A stretch of 64,000 bases of DNA from JALZAI01 sp038207565 (GTDB lineage: Bacteria; Actinomycetota; Actinomycetes; Mycobacteriales; Jatrophihabitantaceae), in the NCBI GenBank assembly GCA_038207565.1, contig JBBQZQ010000021.1, positions 1 to 64,000 of the forward strand, given 5' to 3'. Shown piece after piece: positions 50,945 through 61,279 of this stretch. Positions within the stretch are counted from its first letter, which is position 1. Every line of letters begins with the position of its first letter. The notes beneath the pieces were generated by a model. That model saw nothing but the letters and a program-made list of their open reading frames with translations, did no database searches and was not told the DNA's origin. Both the position numbers and the translations under genes were made by a program.

Positions 50945-51000
50945 GTGATCAACACGCGCTCGTGGTTGTGAGAGCACACCCGCCAGCGCGTCCTGATCAC
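50945..51000. terminator. GTGATCA-family hairpin 4
   Basis: GTGATCAACACGCGCT at 50945-50960 and AGCGCGTCCTGATCAC at 50985-51000 form 16-bp arms with two mismatches around a 24-base loop. It lies 54 bases after the stop of the VOC gene and before serS. The left-arm start GTGATCAACACG is the shared 12-mer variant also found in hairpin 5. Confidence 0.65.
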
Positions 51001-51114
51001 GTGGGGGGGTTCCGCGGTCGCCCGCGCATGCGCTCCTCCAGGGTCGCTCCGCAGGCAGCGCAGGATGAACGAGTCCGGGGAGTGTGGACACAATGCCCTC
51101 AGTAGCCTGAACAG

Positions 51115-52368
51115 GTGATCGACCTCAAGGTGGTGCGCGAAGACCCCGACCGTGTCCGCGCATCGCAACGCGCACGCGGCGCCGACGAGACGCTTGTCGA
51201 CGTGCTGCTCGCGGCCGACGACGCCCGCCGCAGAGCCGTCTCGCGGGCCGACCTCCTGCGTGGTGAGCAGAAGACGGTGGGACGCGCGGTGGCCAAGGCG
51301 TCGCCGGACGAGCGTCCCGCGGTACTCGAGCGCGCAAGGAGGTTGTCCGCCGAGGTCAAGACCGCGGAGAGCGAGCAGGCGGTGGCCGAGACGGCGCTGC
51401 ACGAGGCGCAGCTCGCCATCGCCAATGTCATCGAGGACGGCGTCCCTCCCGGCGGCGAGGCCGACTTCGTCACCCTCGAGACGGTGGGCACCGTGCCGTC
51501 CGTCGACAACCCCCGAGAACACACTGAACTCGGCGCGGCGCTGAAGGCCATCGACACCGAACGCGGTGCCAAGGTGTCCGGCGCACGGTTCTACTTCCTG
51601 ACCGGCATCGGCGCCCAGCTCGAGCTCGCACTCGTCAACCTGGCTATGGCGCAGGCAGCGGAGGCGGGGTTCACCCCGGTCATCGCACCGGCACTGGTCA
51701 AGCCGGAGATCATGGAGGGGACGGGCTTCCTGGGCGCGCACTCGTCCGAGGTGTATCGCCTCGCCGACGACGATCTCTACCTCGTCGGGACGTCAGAGGT
51801 GGCGCTGGCCGGCTACCATTCGAATGAGATCCTGGCGGAGCTGCCGCTGCGCTACGCAGGATTCTCCTCCTGCTTCCGCCGCGAAGCCGGCTCGTACGGC
51901 AAGGACACCAAGGGCATCATCCGGGTGCACTGGTTCGACAAGGTGGAGATGTTCTCCTACGTCCCGCTCGACGAGGCGAAGGACGAACATCGGCGGCTAC
52001 TGGCCTGGGAGCGTGAGTTCCTCGACAAGCTCGAGCTCGCCTACCGGGTCATCGACGTCGCCGCCGGCGACCTCGGCTCGTCGGCGTCCCGGAAGTTCGA
52101 CATCGAGGCCTGGTTCCCGTCGCAGGGCACCTACCGCGAGCTGACCTCGACCTCGAACTGCACCACGTTCCAGGCGCGCCGGCTCAACATCAGGACCCGC
52201 GGCGCGCGCGGCAACGAACCGGTCGCCACGCTCAACGGCACGCTGTGTGCAATGGCGCGCACCATCGCCTGCCTGTTCGATCACCACCAGCAGCCCGACG
52301 GCTCGGTCTACGTCCCCGAGGCGCTGCGGCCGTGGCTCGGGGGCCGCGAATTGTTGACGCCGGCATGA
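51115..52368 (+). CDS. serS: Seryl-tRNA synthetase
   Basis: A 417-residue class IIa synthetase of normal length. The N-terminal coiled-coil arm (about 30-100) is followed by the catalytic domain with motif 2 'FSSCFRREAGSYGKDTKGIIRVHWFDKVEMF' and motif 3 'TLNGTLCAMARTIACLFDHHQ', plus 'YLVGTSEVALAGYHSNEIL' at the serine/ATP site. It charges tRNA-Ser and supplies Ser-tRNA-Sec where present. Start GTG 51115. The stop overlaps the ATG of the HAD gene (ATGA). Confidence 0.97.
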   Translation: MIDLKVVREDPDRVRASQRARGADETLVDVLLAADDARRRAVSRADLLRGEQKTVGRAVAKASPDERPAVLERARRLSAEVKTAESEQAVAETALHEAQLAIANVIEDGVPPGGEADFVTLETVGTVPSVDNPREHTELGAALKAIDTERGAKVSGARFYFLTGIGAQLELALVNLAMAQAAEAGFTPVIAPALVKPEIMEGTGFLGAHSSEVYRLADDDLYLVGTSEVALAGYHSNEILAELPLRYAGFSSCFRREAGSYGKDTKGIIRVHWFDKVEMFSYVPLDEAKDEHRRLLAWEREFLDKLELAYRVIDVAAGDLGSSASRKFDIEAWFPSQGTYRELTSTSNCTTFQARRLNIRTRGARGNEPVATLNGTLCAMARTIACLFDHHQQPDGSVYVPEALRPWLGGRELLTPA

Positions 52369-53183
52369 CCGTGCGCCTGCTGGCGACCGATCTCGACGGC
52401 ACGTTGCTGCGACGCGACGGCACCATCTCGCCCCGAACCCGCCAGGCGCTGCAGGCGGCCGAGGCCGCGGGGCTGGTCGTCGCGTTCGTGACCGGGCGTC
52501 CACCGCGCTGGCTGGACGCCGTCGTCGAGGACACCGGGCACCTCGGCGTCGCGGTGGGCGCGAACGGCGCCGTGCTCTACGACCTGCACACCGAGCAGGT
52601 GCTGTCGGTCCACGCGCTCGACGTGGCGAGCGTGCAGGCGCTGTCGACCGATCTGCGGGCCGCCTTCCCTGCTGTCCACTTCGCGGTCGAGTACATCGAC
52701 GGCTTCGCGGCCGAGCCCGGATACGTCCACGACTGGCAGATAAACCCGGCCACCGACCGGCAGGGCCGTTCGGTCGCACCGCCTCAGATCGGTCCCGTCA
52801 GCGAGATCGCGCGCCGGCCCGCGGTCAAGCTGCTCGCGAAGGACCGCGAGGCTGAGGTCGACCAATTCCTGCGTTCGGCCGACGAATTGCTCGCCGGCCG
52901 CGCGTCAATCACGCACTCCTCGCGCGTGGGCCTGCTCGAGATCGCCGCGCACGGCGTCACCAAGGCGAGCGGGTTGGCGGAGCTCGCCGCCATGCACGGC
53001 ATCGCCCAGCACGAGGTCGTTGCGATCGGCGACATGCCCAACGACGTGTCGATGCTGCAGTGGGCGGGCACCTCCTACGCCGTCGCGAACGCGCACCCGG
53101 CCGCGAAGCAGGCGGCCGACCACATCGTGGGGAGCAACGAGGACGACGCCGTCGCGATCGTCCTCGAAGCCCTGCTGGGTTGA
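52365..53183 (+). CDS. Cof-type HAD-IIB family hydrolase
   Basis: A 272-residue HAD phosphatase. Motif I is 'LATDLDGTLLRRDG' (nucleophile Asp), motif II 'VVAFVTGRPPRW', motif III Lys in 'PAVKLLAKD' and motif IV 'VVAIGDMPNDVSMLQWAG' (metal Asp). The IIB-type cap lies between motifs II and III. Substrate unknown (sugar phosphates or flavin precursors are typical). The ATG overlaps the serS stop; the pair serS-HAD is common in actinobacteria. Confidence 0.93.
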   Translation: MTVRLLATDLDGTLLRRDGTISPRTRQALQAAEAAGLVVAFVTGRPPRWLDAVVEDTGHLGVAVGANGAVLYDLHTEQVLSVHALDVASVQALSTDLRAAFPAVHFAVEYIDGFAAEPGYVHDWQINPATDRQGRSVAPPQIGPVSEIARRPAVKLLAKDREAEVDQFLRSADELLAGRASITHSSRVGLLEIAAHGVTKASGLAELAAMHGIAQHEVVAIGDMPNDVSMLQWAGTSYAVANAHPAAKQAADHIVGSNEDDAVAIVLEALLG

Positions 53184-53238
53184 CATTCTGCGGGTCGCAC
53201 GGAGCGCGGCAGCGCCCGTGGTCCGCGCCCCTTCCGAC

Positions 53239-53293
53239 GTGATCAACACGCTCTGCGCGGCCCACCAAGACCCCAGCAGAGCGCCTTGGTCAC
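53239..53293. terminator. GTGATCA-family hairpin 5
   Basis: GTGATCAACACGCTCTGC at 53239-53256 and GCAGAGCGCCTTGGTCAC at 53276-53293 form 18-bp arms with three mismatches and a 19-base loop. It lies between the convergent ends of the HAD gene (53183) and bpa (53333), a place for a bidirectional terminator. The left arm begins with the shared 12-mer. Confidence 0.65.
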
Positions 53294-53332
53294 CGGGTGC
53301 GGTACTGACCGGCGCGGCCAGCGGTGGCGTGG

Positions 53333-53953
53333 CTAGAGATACTGTCCGGTGCCGCGCGGATCCTCGCCCTCACGACCCGGTCCGGACGCCCCGAACTGCG
53401 AGCCGGGCGGGGCGATCAGCTGCCCCCCAGGGCCGATCACCACGTGCTGCTCACCGCTACCTGGAGGCAGCGCACGTCGCCGCATCTCCTCCAACTGTTG
53501 CCGGGCCGCCATCTGCTGCGCGTACAGCGCCGTCTGGATGCCGTGGAACAGCCCCTCCAGCCAGCCGACCAGCTGCGCCTGCGCGATACGCAGTTCCGCC
53601 TCGGAAGGCGTTTGGTCACCAAAGGGCAGCGACAGCCGTCCGAGCTCCTCGCGCAGCTCGAGAGACAGGCCGTCCTCGAGCTCGTGCAACGACATCTCGT
53701 GGATCTCGCGCAGCCGCCTGCGTCCCGCCTCGTCGAGCGGCGCAGCGCGGACCTCCTCCAGCAATTGCTTGATCATGGTGCCGATGCGCATCACCTTGGC
53801 CGGCTGCTCGACCATGCTGGTCACGTCGTCAGCCTCCGATGCCTGCTCGGCAGGAGCGCCGCCGCTCTCGATGGGAACCGGAAGGACGACGTCGGGCCCC
53901 CCGTCAGAACGCGAAGGATTGATGTGCTCGGGGTCAGGAGTGTCAACGCTCAC
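53333..53953 (-). CDS. bpa: Bpa: bacterial proteasome activator
   Basis: A 206-residue protein (GTG 53953, VSVDTPDPEH). The central part 'VMRIGTMIKQLLEEVRAAPLDEAGRRRLREIHEMSLHELEDGLSLELREEL' and 'SEAELRIAQAQLVGWLEGLFHGIQTALYAQQMAARQQLEEMRR' form the four-helix bundle of the bacterial proteasome activator family. The flexible C-terminus ends in GQYL, the docking tail that inserts into 20S proteasome pockets and opens the gate for ATP-independent degradation. The proteasome core genes are not in this window. A GGAGG lies very close to the GTG, so the exact start is uncertain. Confidence 0.93.
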   Translation of the reverse strand: MSVDTPDPEHINPSRSDGGPDVVLPVPIESGGAPAEQASEADDVTSMVEQPAKVMRIGTMIKQLLEEVRAAPLDEAGRRRLREIHEMSLHELEDGLSLELREELGRLSLPFGDQTPSEAELRIAQAQLVGWLEGLFHGIQTALYAQQMAARQQLEEMRRRALPPGSGEQHVVIGPGGQLIAPPGSQFGASGPGREGEDPRGTGQYL

Positions 53954-54013
53954 CCCTCCAGTTTGACCCAGTACCCGGCCGCCGCACACGCGGGCGGGTC
54001 ACTCGGGGCACTG

Positions 54014-54997
54014 TCAGACCCGCAGCACCACTTTGCCGATGTGCTCGCTCGACTCCACCAGCCGGTGCGCCTCGGCGGCGTCGTCCAGCGTCAGCACTCG
54101 ATCGATGATCAGCTTGACCGCGCCGGACTCGACGAGTGGCCACACGGCCACGGACGTCTCGGCGACGATCTCGGCCTTCTCCGCTGCGGGACGTGCACGC
54201 AGGCCGGCCGAGTGGACCGTCGCACGCTTGGCCATCAGCGCACCCAGGTCGAGCTCGCCCTTACGCCCACCCTGCATGCCCAGGACGACCAGGCGCCCAC
54301 CGATGGCCAGCGAGCGGACATTGCGCGGCAGATAGGAGGCGCCCATGTTGTCGAGGATGACGTCGACGCCGGCCTCGCCGGTCTCTGCGAGCACCCGGTC
54401 GTCGAATGTCTCGTCCTGATAGTTGATCACCACGTCCGCGCCGAGGTCACGGCAGAACGCGGCCTTGCGCGGGGTCCCGACCGTGGTGAGCACCCGTGAG
54501 CCCCGCTGGTGTGCCAGCTGGATCGCCATCGTCCCGATGCCGCTCGACCCACCGTGCACGAGCAGGCTCTCGCCCGGCTGCATCCGGCCGGCAGCGGTGC
54601 CGAACACCATCGACCAGACCGTGCACGACGTCTCGGGCAGCGCGGCGGCATCGACGAGCGAGATGCCCGAAGGCGCAGGCATCAGCTGACCGACGGGCAC
54701 CGCGACCAGCTCGGCGTAACCACCGCCTGCCAGCAGCGCGCACACCGGATCACCGACGTTCCACCCGGCGACCGACTCACCCAGCGCCTCGACGGTGCCG
54801 GAGCACTCCAGTCCCAGGTACGGCGAGGCTCCGCGCGGGGGCGGGTAGTTGCCCTGGCGTTGCAGCAGATCGGCCCGGTTGACGGCGGTGGCGGTGACGC
54901 GCACCAATACCTCGCCCGCCTTCGGCTCGGGATCGGGGACCGTCTCGACCCGCAACACCTCCGGGGCGCCGGGCTCGGTGACGACGACAGCTCGCAT
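54014..54997 (-). CDS. NAD(P)H:quinone oxidoreductase (zinc-independent MDR family)
   Basis: A 327-residue MDR enzyme of the PIG3/QOR type. It starts MRAVVVTEPGAPEVLRVETVP, with 'TAVNRADLLQRQGNYPPP' and 'LGLECSGTVEALGE' in the substrate domain and 'LLVHGGSSGIGTMAIQLAHQRG' (AxxGxxG-like NADP site) in the Rossmann domain. No catalytic zinc ligands. It reduces quinones or enals by NADPH. ATG 54997 is chosen over 55078. Divergent from hutH with a 50-base spacer. Confidence 0.9.
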   Translation of the reverse strand: MRAVVVTEPGAPEVLRVETVPDPEPKAGEVLVRVTATAVNRADLLQRQGNYPPPRGASPYLGLECSGTVEALGESVAGWNVGDPVCALLAGGGYAELVAVPVGQLMPAPSGISLVDAAALPETSCTVWSMVFGTAAGRMQPGESLLVHGGSSGIGTMAIQLAHQRGSRVLTTVGTPRKAAFCRDLGADVVINYQDETFDDRVLAETGEAGVDVILDNMGASYLPRNVRSLAIGGRLVVLGMQGGRKGELDLGALMAKRATVHSAGLRARPAAEKAEIVAETSVAVWPLVESGAVKLIIDRVLTLDDAAEAHRLVESSEHIGKVVLRV

Positions 54998-55047
54998 GGC
55001 CTGACCGTAGCTGGCGCGAGGGCGCGGACGTCCACCAGAGTGGCGGC

Positions 55048-56589
55048 ATGCAGCGCATCGCGGTCGGGACCGGTCCACTCACCGAGGCGGAGGTCGTGGC
55101 GGTCGCGCGCGACGGTGCCGGCGTGGCATTGGCGCCGGACGCGCTCGAGGCGATCACCGGGTCACGCCGGACGATCGACGCGCTGGCCGGCGACGTCGAA
55201 CCGCATTACGGGATCTCGACCGGTTTCGGTGCTCTGGCGACCAGGCACATCCCGGCGACCCAGCGCGCGATCCTGCAACGGTCGCTGATCCGATCGCACG
55301 CGGCCGGAAGCGGTCCGGAGGTCGAGCGGGAGGTGACGCGGGCCCTCATGCTGCTTCGCCTCTCGACGCTCGCCACAGGTCGGACGGGGGTGCGAGTCGA
55401 GACGGCGAGCGCCCTCGCCGCGCTGCTCGACGTCGGCATCACGCCGCTCGTGCGCGAGTACGGCTCACTCGGCTGCTCGGGTGATCTGGCGCCGCTGGCG
55501 CACGTCGCGCTCGCCCTGCTCGGCGAGGGAACAGTGCGCGATGCGTCGGGCACGCAACTTCCTGCTGCCGAAGCCCTGGCCGCGCACGGGATCGAAGCGC
55601 TCGTGCTGGCCGAGAAGGAGGGCCTCGCCCTGATCAACGGAACCGACGGGATGCTCGGGCAGCTGCTGCTCGCGTGCGCGGACCTGGACCTGCTGCTGCG
55701 GACGGTCGATCTGAGCGCGGCGATGAGCGTCGAGGCGATGCTCGGGACGGCAGCCGTGTTCGCCGCGGATCTGCAGGCACTGCGTCCGCAGCCGGGACAG
55801 GCCGTGGCCGCGGCGAACATGCGGGCCCTGCTGACCGACTCGCCTATCGTGGCCTCGCACGCGGGCCCGGACTGCGTGTACGTGCAGGACGCGTACTCGA
55901 TGCGCTGCGCACCGCAGGTGGCCGGCGCGGCACGCGACACCCTGGCGCACGCTCGGATGGTGGCCGGTTACGAGCTGTCTTCCGCCGTCGACAACCCCGT
56001 GGTGACCCTGGACGGGCGGGTGGAGTCCAACGGCAACTTCCACGGGGCGCCGATCGCCTACGTGCTGGACTTCCTGGCGATCGTGGCCGCCGATGTCGCA
56101 TCGATGAGCGAACGCCGCACGGACCGGATGCTCGATGTATCGCGCTCGCGCGGGTTGCCCCCGTTCCTGGCCGCCGACCCCGGCGTGGACTCCGGGCACA
56201 TGATCGCGCAGTACACCCAGGCCGCGCTGGTCTCGGAGATGAAGCGGCTCGCCGTTCCGGCCAGCGTCGACTCGATCCCGTCGAGCGCGATGCAGGAGGA
56301 CCACGTGTCGATGGGCTGGTCGGCCGCCCGCAAGCTGCGCCGTTCGGTCGACGCGCTCAGCCGGGTCATCGCGATCGAAGTGCTGACGGCCGCCCGGGCA
56401 CTGGACATGCGCTCGCCCCTGCGCCCCGGCCCGGCGACCGGCGCGGTGGTGGCGGCGCTGCGCGCGTCCGTGCCGGGTCCGGGCGCAGACCGGTTCCTCG
56501 CTCCCGAGATCGAGGCCGCGCTGCAGCTTGTCGCTTCCGGAGCCGCGGTGGCCGCAGCCGACTCCGTCCTGCCGTCCCCGCTGGCATGA
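55048..56589 (+). CDS. hutH: Histidine ammonia-lyase
   Basis: A 513-residue HAL/PAL-family lyase, normal length. The MIO cofactor motif reads 'GSLGCSGDLAPLAHVAL': the textbook Ala-Ser-Gly is Cys-Ser-Gly here. 'GDVEPHYGISTGFGALATRHI' (catalytic Tyr), 'NGTDGMLG', 'VQDAYSMRCAPQV' and 'SNGNFHGAPIAYVLD' are the other active-site blocks. It deaminates histidine to urocanate, which HutU (next gene) hydrates. Start ATG 55048. Confidence 0.95.
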   Translation: MQRIAVGTGPLTEAEVVAVARDGAGVALAPDALEAITGSRRTIDALAGDVEPHYGISTGFGALATRHIPATQRAILQRSLIRSHAAGSGPEVEREVTRALMLLRLSTLATGRTGVRVETASALAALLDVGITPLVREYGSLGCSGDLAPLAHVALALLGEGTVRDASGTQLPAAEALAAHGIEALVLAEKEGLALINGTDGMLGQLLLACADLDLLLRTVDLSAAMSVEAMLGTAAVFAADLQALRPQPGQAVAAANMRALLTDSPIVASHAGPDCVYVQDAYSMRCAPQVAGAARDTLAHARMVAGYELSSAVDNPVVTLDGRVESNGNFHGAPIAYVLDFLAIVAADVASMSERRTDRMLDVSRSRGLPPFLAADPGVDSGHMIAQYTQAALVSEMKRLAVPASVDSIPSSAMQEDHVSMGWSAARKLRRSVDALSRVIAIEVLTAARALDMRSPLRPGPATGAVVAALRASVPGPGADRFLAPEIEAALQLVASGAAVAAADSVLPSPLA

Positions 56590-56772
56590 GCCGTCAGGTT
56601 TCCGGCGGGGATGCGCCGGTCCGGCAGCCGCACTACGAAGCAGGTGACCGCCCGGCGGCCGTCGCGACCTGCTCCCGCACGGCGGCGCGATTGTCCTCGG
56701 GCGTCTCGTCCAGTCGCTTCGATCACGGCAATTAGCTGCCTACAGTGCTGCGGGCGGGGGCAAGATGAACCC

Positions 56773-58419
<1,647 letters not shown>

Positions 58420-58422
58420 GCG

Positions 58423-59646
58423 CTAGGGCAGCCGACGGCGCGTGTAGCCGATGAATCCGCCGGCCACCAGCACGAGCGCGGCAAGCACGAGGGCGGGCGC
58501 CAGCACTGTGGTGTGCGGCGACGTCCCCGCGGCTGCACGGCGCGGCACGACCGTCGTGGGCTGCACCGTCGTGGGCTGCACCGGCGTCGCGCGCGGTGGT
58601 GGACGGGGCGGGTGGTAGCTGACGTCGCGGCAGCCGAGGGTGCGCTGTCGATCCGGCACCAGGACTGACAGCGCGAGCACGCAGTAGCGATGCCGGCCCG
58701 GACGCAACGGGTCGACCTGGACCTCGAAGCCGGGCCTCGGCCACGTCCCCGGGAACCGCGCCGCGATGCCGGGGCGCTCCCGCGTCGTCAACACACCTGC
58801 CCGCAGCCGCCCGTCGAGGGTCACCCGGACAGCTGTGGTCTCGCGGGCGCGACCGGTGACCGCCCATCCGCGCACCGCCATGCTGCCGGCTGCCACGTCC
58901 CAGCTCTCCACGACGCCCTGCAGCCGACTCGCCTGCTCGATCCGGGCGTCCTGTGCGGCGATGTAGCGCAGGCCGTTGACGTCGCCGTGTTGGTAGCGCG
59001 TCCGGTGGGAGATGACCGGGTTCATGATCTGATCTCGTCCGTCGTAGCTGCCGCGGAAGTGGCCGAGGCCGACGGCATGGCCCATCTCGTGCAGGACCGC
59101 GCTGGTGAACACGTCCGCCCCGCGGGTGAAGACGTCCGGGCAGAGCGTCACCGCGGAAAGATCCAGCTGCTCGATCCCGGCGACCAGTTCGCTTCCCGGG
59201 TAGGTGACGCCCTCCGCGATGGTGCCCTCGGGCGCACCGTTGACCTTCGCGCAGCGCGGCCCGTTCTGGTGCTGGGCCTCGTCCACGGTGATCGAGCCGT
59301 AGACCCCTAGGTAGCCGGTGCCCTTCGCGACATCCTCGTCCTGCGCCACACCCTGATAGGTGACGTCGAGGCCGTAGCGGCGCAGTTGCGAGACGGCGTA
59401 GGACACGGCGCGCGCGATGCGCTCGACGTGCGGCGTCCCGTCGAGCACCCACACGTTCATGCCGGACGGGAACAGGCCCAGCGGCTGCGTACCTTCGAGG
59501 CGTTCGGTGTCGTCGTTGGTGTAGAAACCGCCGGTGCCCGGCTGGGGTGGTGCGGCCGCATCGGTCGAGGCTGGGACGAGGACGAGCAGCACGAGCGTCA
59601 GCGCAGCCGTGCAGCGCGCGAGACGGCGGCGCGCTCGAACTCGCAT
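58423..59646 (-). CDS. Secreted, membrane-anchored metzincin-like zinc protease
   Basis: A 407-residue exported protein: signal peptide (MRVRARR..., core 'LTLVLLVLVPAST', cleavage near 'DAAAPPQ'). The protease domain carries 'TSAVLHEMGHAVGLGHFRGSYDG', the HExxHxxGxxH zinc motif of metzincins (near residue 183), followed by 'QIMNPVISHR' with a Met-turn-like Met. After a beta-rich domain of about 110 residues there is a Pro/Thr linker and a C-terminal transmembrane helix ('LAPALVLAALVLVAGGFIGY') with a basic end. ATG 59646 has a GGAGGA ribosome binding site. Substrate unknown. Confidence 0.85.
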   Translation of the reverse strand: MRVRARRRLARCTAALTLVLLVLVPASTDAAAPPQPGTGGFYTNDDTERLEGTQPLGLFPSGMNVWVLDGTPHVERIARAVSYAVSQLRRYGLDVTYQGVAQDEDVAKGTGYLGVYGSITVDEAQHQNGPRCAKVNGAPEGTIAEGVTYPGSELVAGIEQLDLSAVTLCPDVFTRGADVFTSAVLHEMGHAVGLGHFRGSYDGRDQIMNPVISHRTRYQHGDVNGLRYIAAQDARIEQASRLQGVVESWDVAAGSMAVRGWAVTGRARETTAVRVTLDGRLRAGVLTTRERPGIAARFPGTWPRPGFEVQVDPLRPGRHRYCVLALSVLVPDRQRTLGCRDVSYHPPRPPPRATPVQPTTVQPTTVVPRRAAAGTSPHTTVLAPALVLAALVLVAGGFIGYTRRRLP

Positions 59647-59767
59647 TGTTCCTCCGCCGCCGACGATACCGACCGGCTGACTGCCTCCCCCCCGCTGCAA
59701 CCAGTAATCGGTGGCCAGGATCGCGACACCAGGGGGGAAGACGCAGGAAAGGTTTTCGCGGGCGGGA

Positions 59768-61246
59768 TCATGGCATGCGCGACCCGCGCCGGCGCTCCTG
59801 TTCGACGAGCGCGTCAAGATCGGTGAGCCGGTCGAGCCCGCGCAACGGTTGTGCGACGCGGTGGTTGCCCTGCAACTTGTCGCGGTTGCGCTCGAGGAAG
59901 GCCCAGTAACCCGCGGTGAACGGGCACGCCTCGTCGCCGACGCGCTTGGTCGGGTCGTAGCGGCAGTCGCCGCAGAAGTCGCTCATCCTGTTGATGTACG
60001 CACCGCCGCCGGCGTAGGGCTTGGTCGCCAGGACGCCGCCGTCCGCGTACTGCGACATACCGACGACATTGGGCACCATCACCCAGTCGTATCCGTCGAC
60101 GAAGGCGCGGTGGAACCAGTCGGTGACCTGCGCCGGGTGCCACCCGCGCTGCAGGGCGTAATTGCCGAGCACCATCAGGCGCGGGATGTGGTGCACCCAG
60201 CCGTGCTCTCGCACCCCGCGCAGGACGTGGCGGAGGCAATTGGCCTCGACCTTCCCCTCGGCGTCCAGCTCGGCGAACCACTGCGGCAGGTTCGCCGAGG
60301 CCCGCAGCGCGTTGCCCCGCCGATACTCCTCGCCCTGTTGCCAGTACAGGTGCCACACGTAGTCGCGCCAGCCCATGATCTGCCGGACGAAGCCTTCGAC
60401 GGACGCGATCGGCGCCGCTGCGTCGCGGTACGCCCGCTCGGCGCGGCGGACCACCTCGAGCGGGTCCAGCAGCCCGAGATTGAGCGGCGCTGACAGCAGC
60501 GAGTGCGACATCCACTCGTCGGCACTGAGCATCGCGTCCTCATGCCTGCCGAAACCGGCGAGGCGGTGCTCGAGGAAATCGTCCAGCGCGCGAAGCGCCT
60601 CGGATTCCGTGGCGGCGAACCGCCGTGGCCCGTCCGCCCCGATGAATCGGACGTCGCCGTCGCGCTCCCACCGGTCGAGGTCGTGGCGAACCTCGTCGTC
60701 GATCTCGTCCTCTACCGGCCACCAGGGCTCGGCCACGCCGAGGGTCGGTTGCTTCGGCGGCGGCTCGCGGTTGTCGGCGTCGTAGTTCCACCTGCCCCCC
60801 GCCGGGTCGGGGCCGTCCATCAGCACGTCGTGGCGACGCCGGGCGTCGCGGTAGAAATCCTCTAGCACGAGCCGCCTGCTGCCACGTGCCTTCGCCCAGT
60901 GCGCGAAGTCCGCCATCGCCGTCACGAAGCCGCGCGCCGGCACCACCTCGACGTCCCGGCGCCGCACGAACTCCAGCGCGGCGTAGGTCGTCGGATGGCA
61001 CACGTCCAGGCTGCCCTTCGTGGCGCGCAGCGCTTCGGTGAAGGTACCGGCACGCACGTAGTCGCATCGGCCGCCGAGCTCCGCCGCTCGGTGCCGCATC
61101 GCCGACAGGACGAGGTGGGCCTTCTGCCGATGGAAGGTGCGTCGGGCGAACGCGCTGCAGGACTCGATCAGCAGTACCTGCTGCTGGCTGTCGTCCAGGA
61201 ACTGCCGGCCGAGCTGGTCACCGAAGATCCACCGTCGCGCCGCCAC
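59768..61246 (-). CDS. FeS-type cryptochrome/photolyase (PhrB-like)
   Basis: A 492-residue member of the FeS-BCP / deoxyribodipyrimidine photolyase-related group. 'RWIFGDQLG' starts the antenna domain; 'GWREYVWHLYW'-type sequence (here GWRDYVWHLYWQQGEEY), 'HIPRLMVLGNYALQRGWHPAQVTDWFHRAFVDGYDWVMVPNVVGMSQYADGG' form the FAD domain. Four cysteines for the 4Fe-4S cluster are visible: one in 'EANCLRHVL', two in 'DFCGDCRYDP' and one in 'GDEACPFTAGYW'. It probably repairs (6-4) photoproducts with light. Start GTG 61246. Confidence 0.92.
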   Translation of the reverse strand: MAARRWIFGDQLGRQFLDDSQQQVLLIESCSAFARRTFHRQKAHLVLSAMRHRAAELGGRCDYVRAGTFTEALRATKGSLDVCHPTTYAALEFVRRRDVEVVPARGFVTAMADFAHWAKARGSRRLVLEDFYRDARRRHDVLMDGPDPAGGRWNYDADNREPPPKQPTLGVAEPWWPVEDEIDDEVRHDLDRWERDGDVRFIGADGPRRFAATESEALRALDDFLEHRLAGFGRHEDAMLSADEWMSHSLLSAPLNLGLLDPLEVVRRAERAYRDAAAPIASVEGFVRQIMGWRDYVWHLYWQQGEEYRRGNALRASANLPQWFAELDAEGKVEANCLRHVLRGVREHGWVHHIPRLMVLGNYALQRGWHPAQVTDWFHRAFVDGYDWVMVPNVVGMSQYADGGVLATKPYAGGGAYINRMSDFCGDCRYDPTKRVGDEACPFTAGYWAFLERNRDKLQGNHRVAQPLRGLDRLTDLDALVEQERRRGSRMP

Positions 61247-61279
61247 CCCCTGCTCCTACCCGAATTGGGTGCCCGCAGG

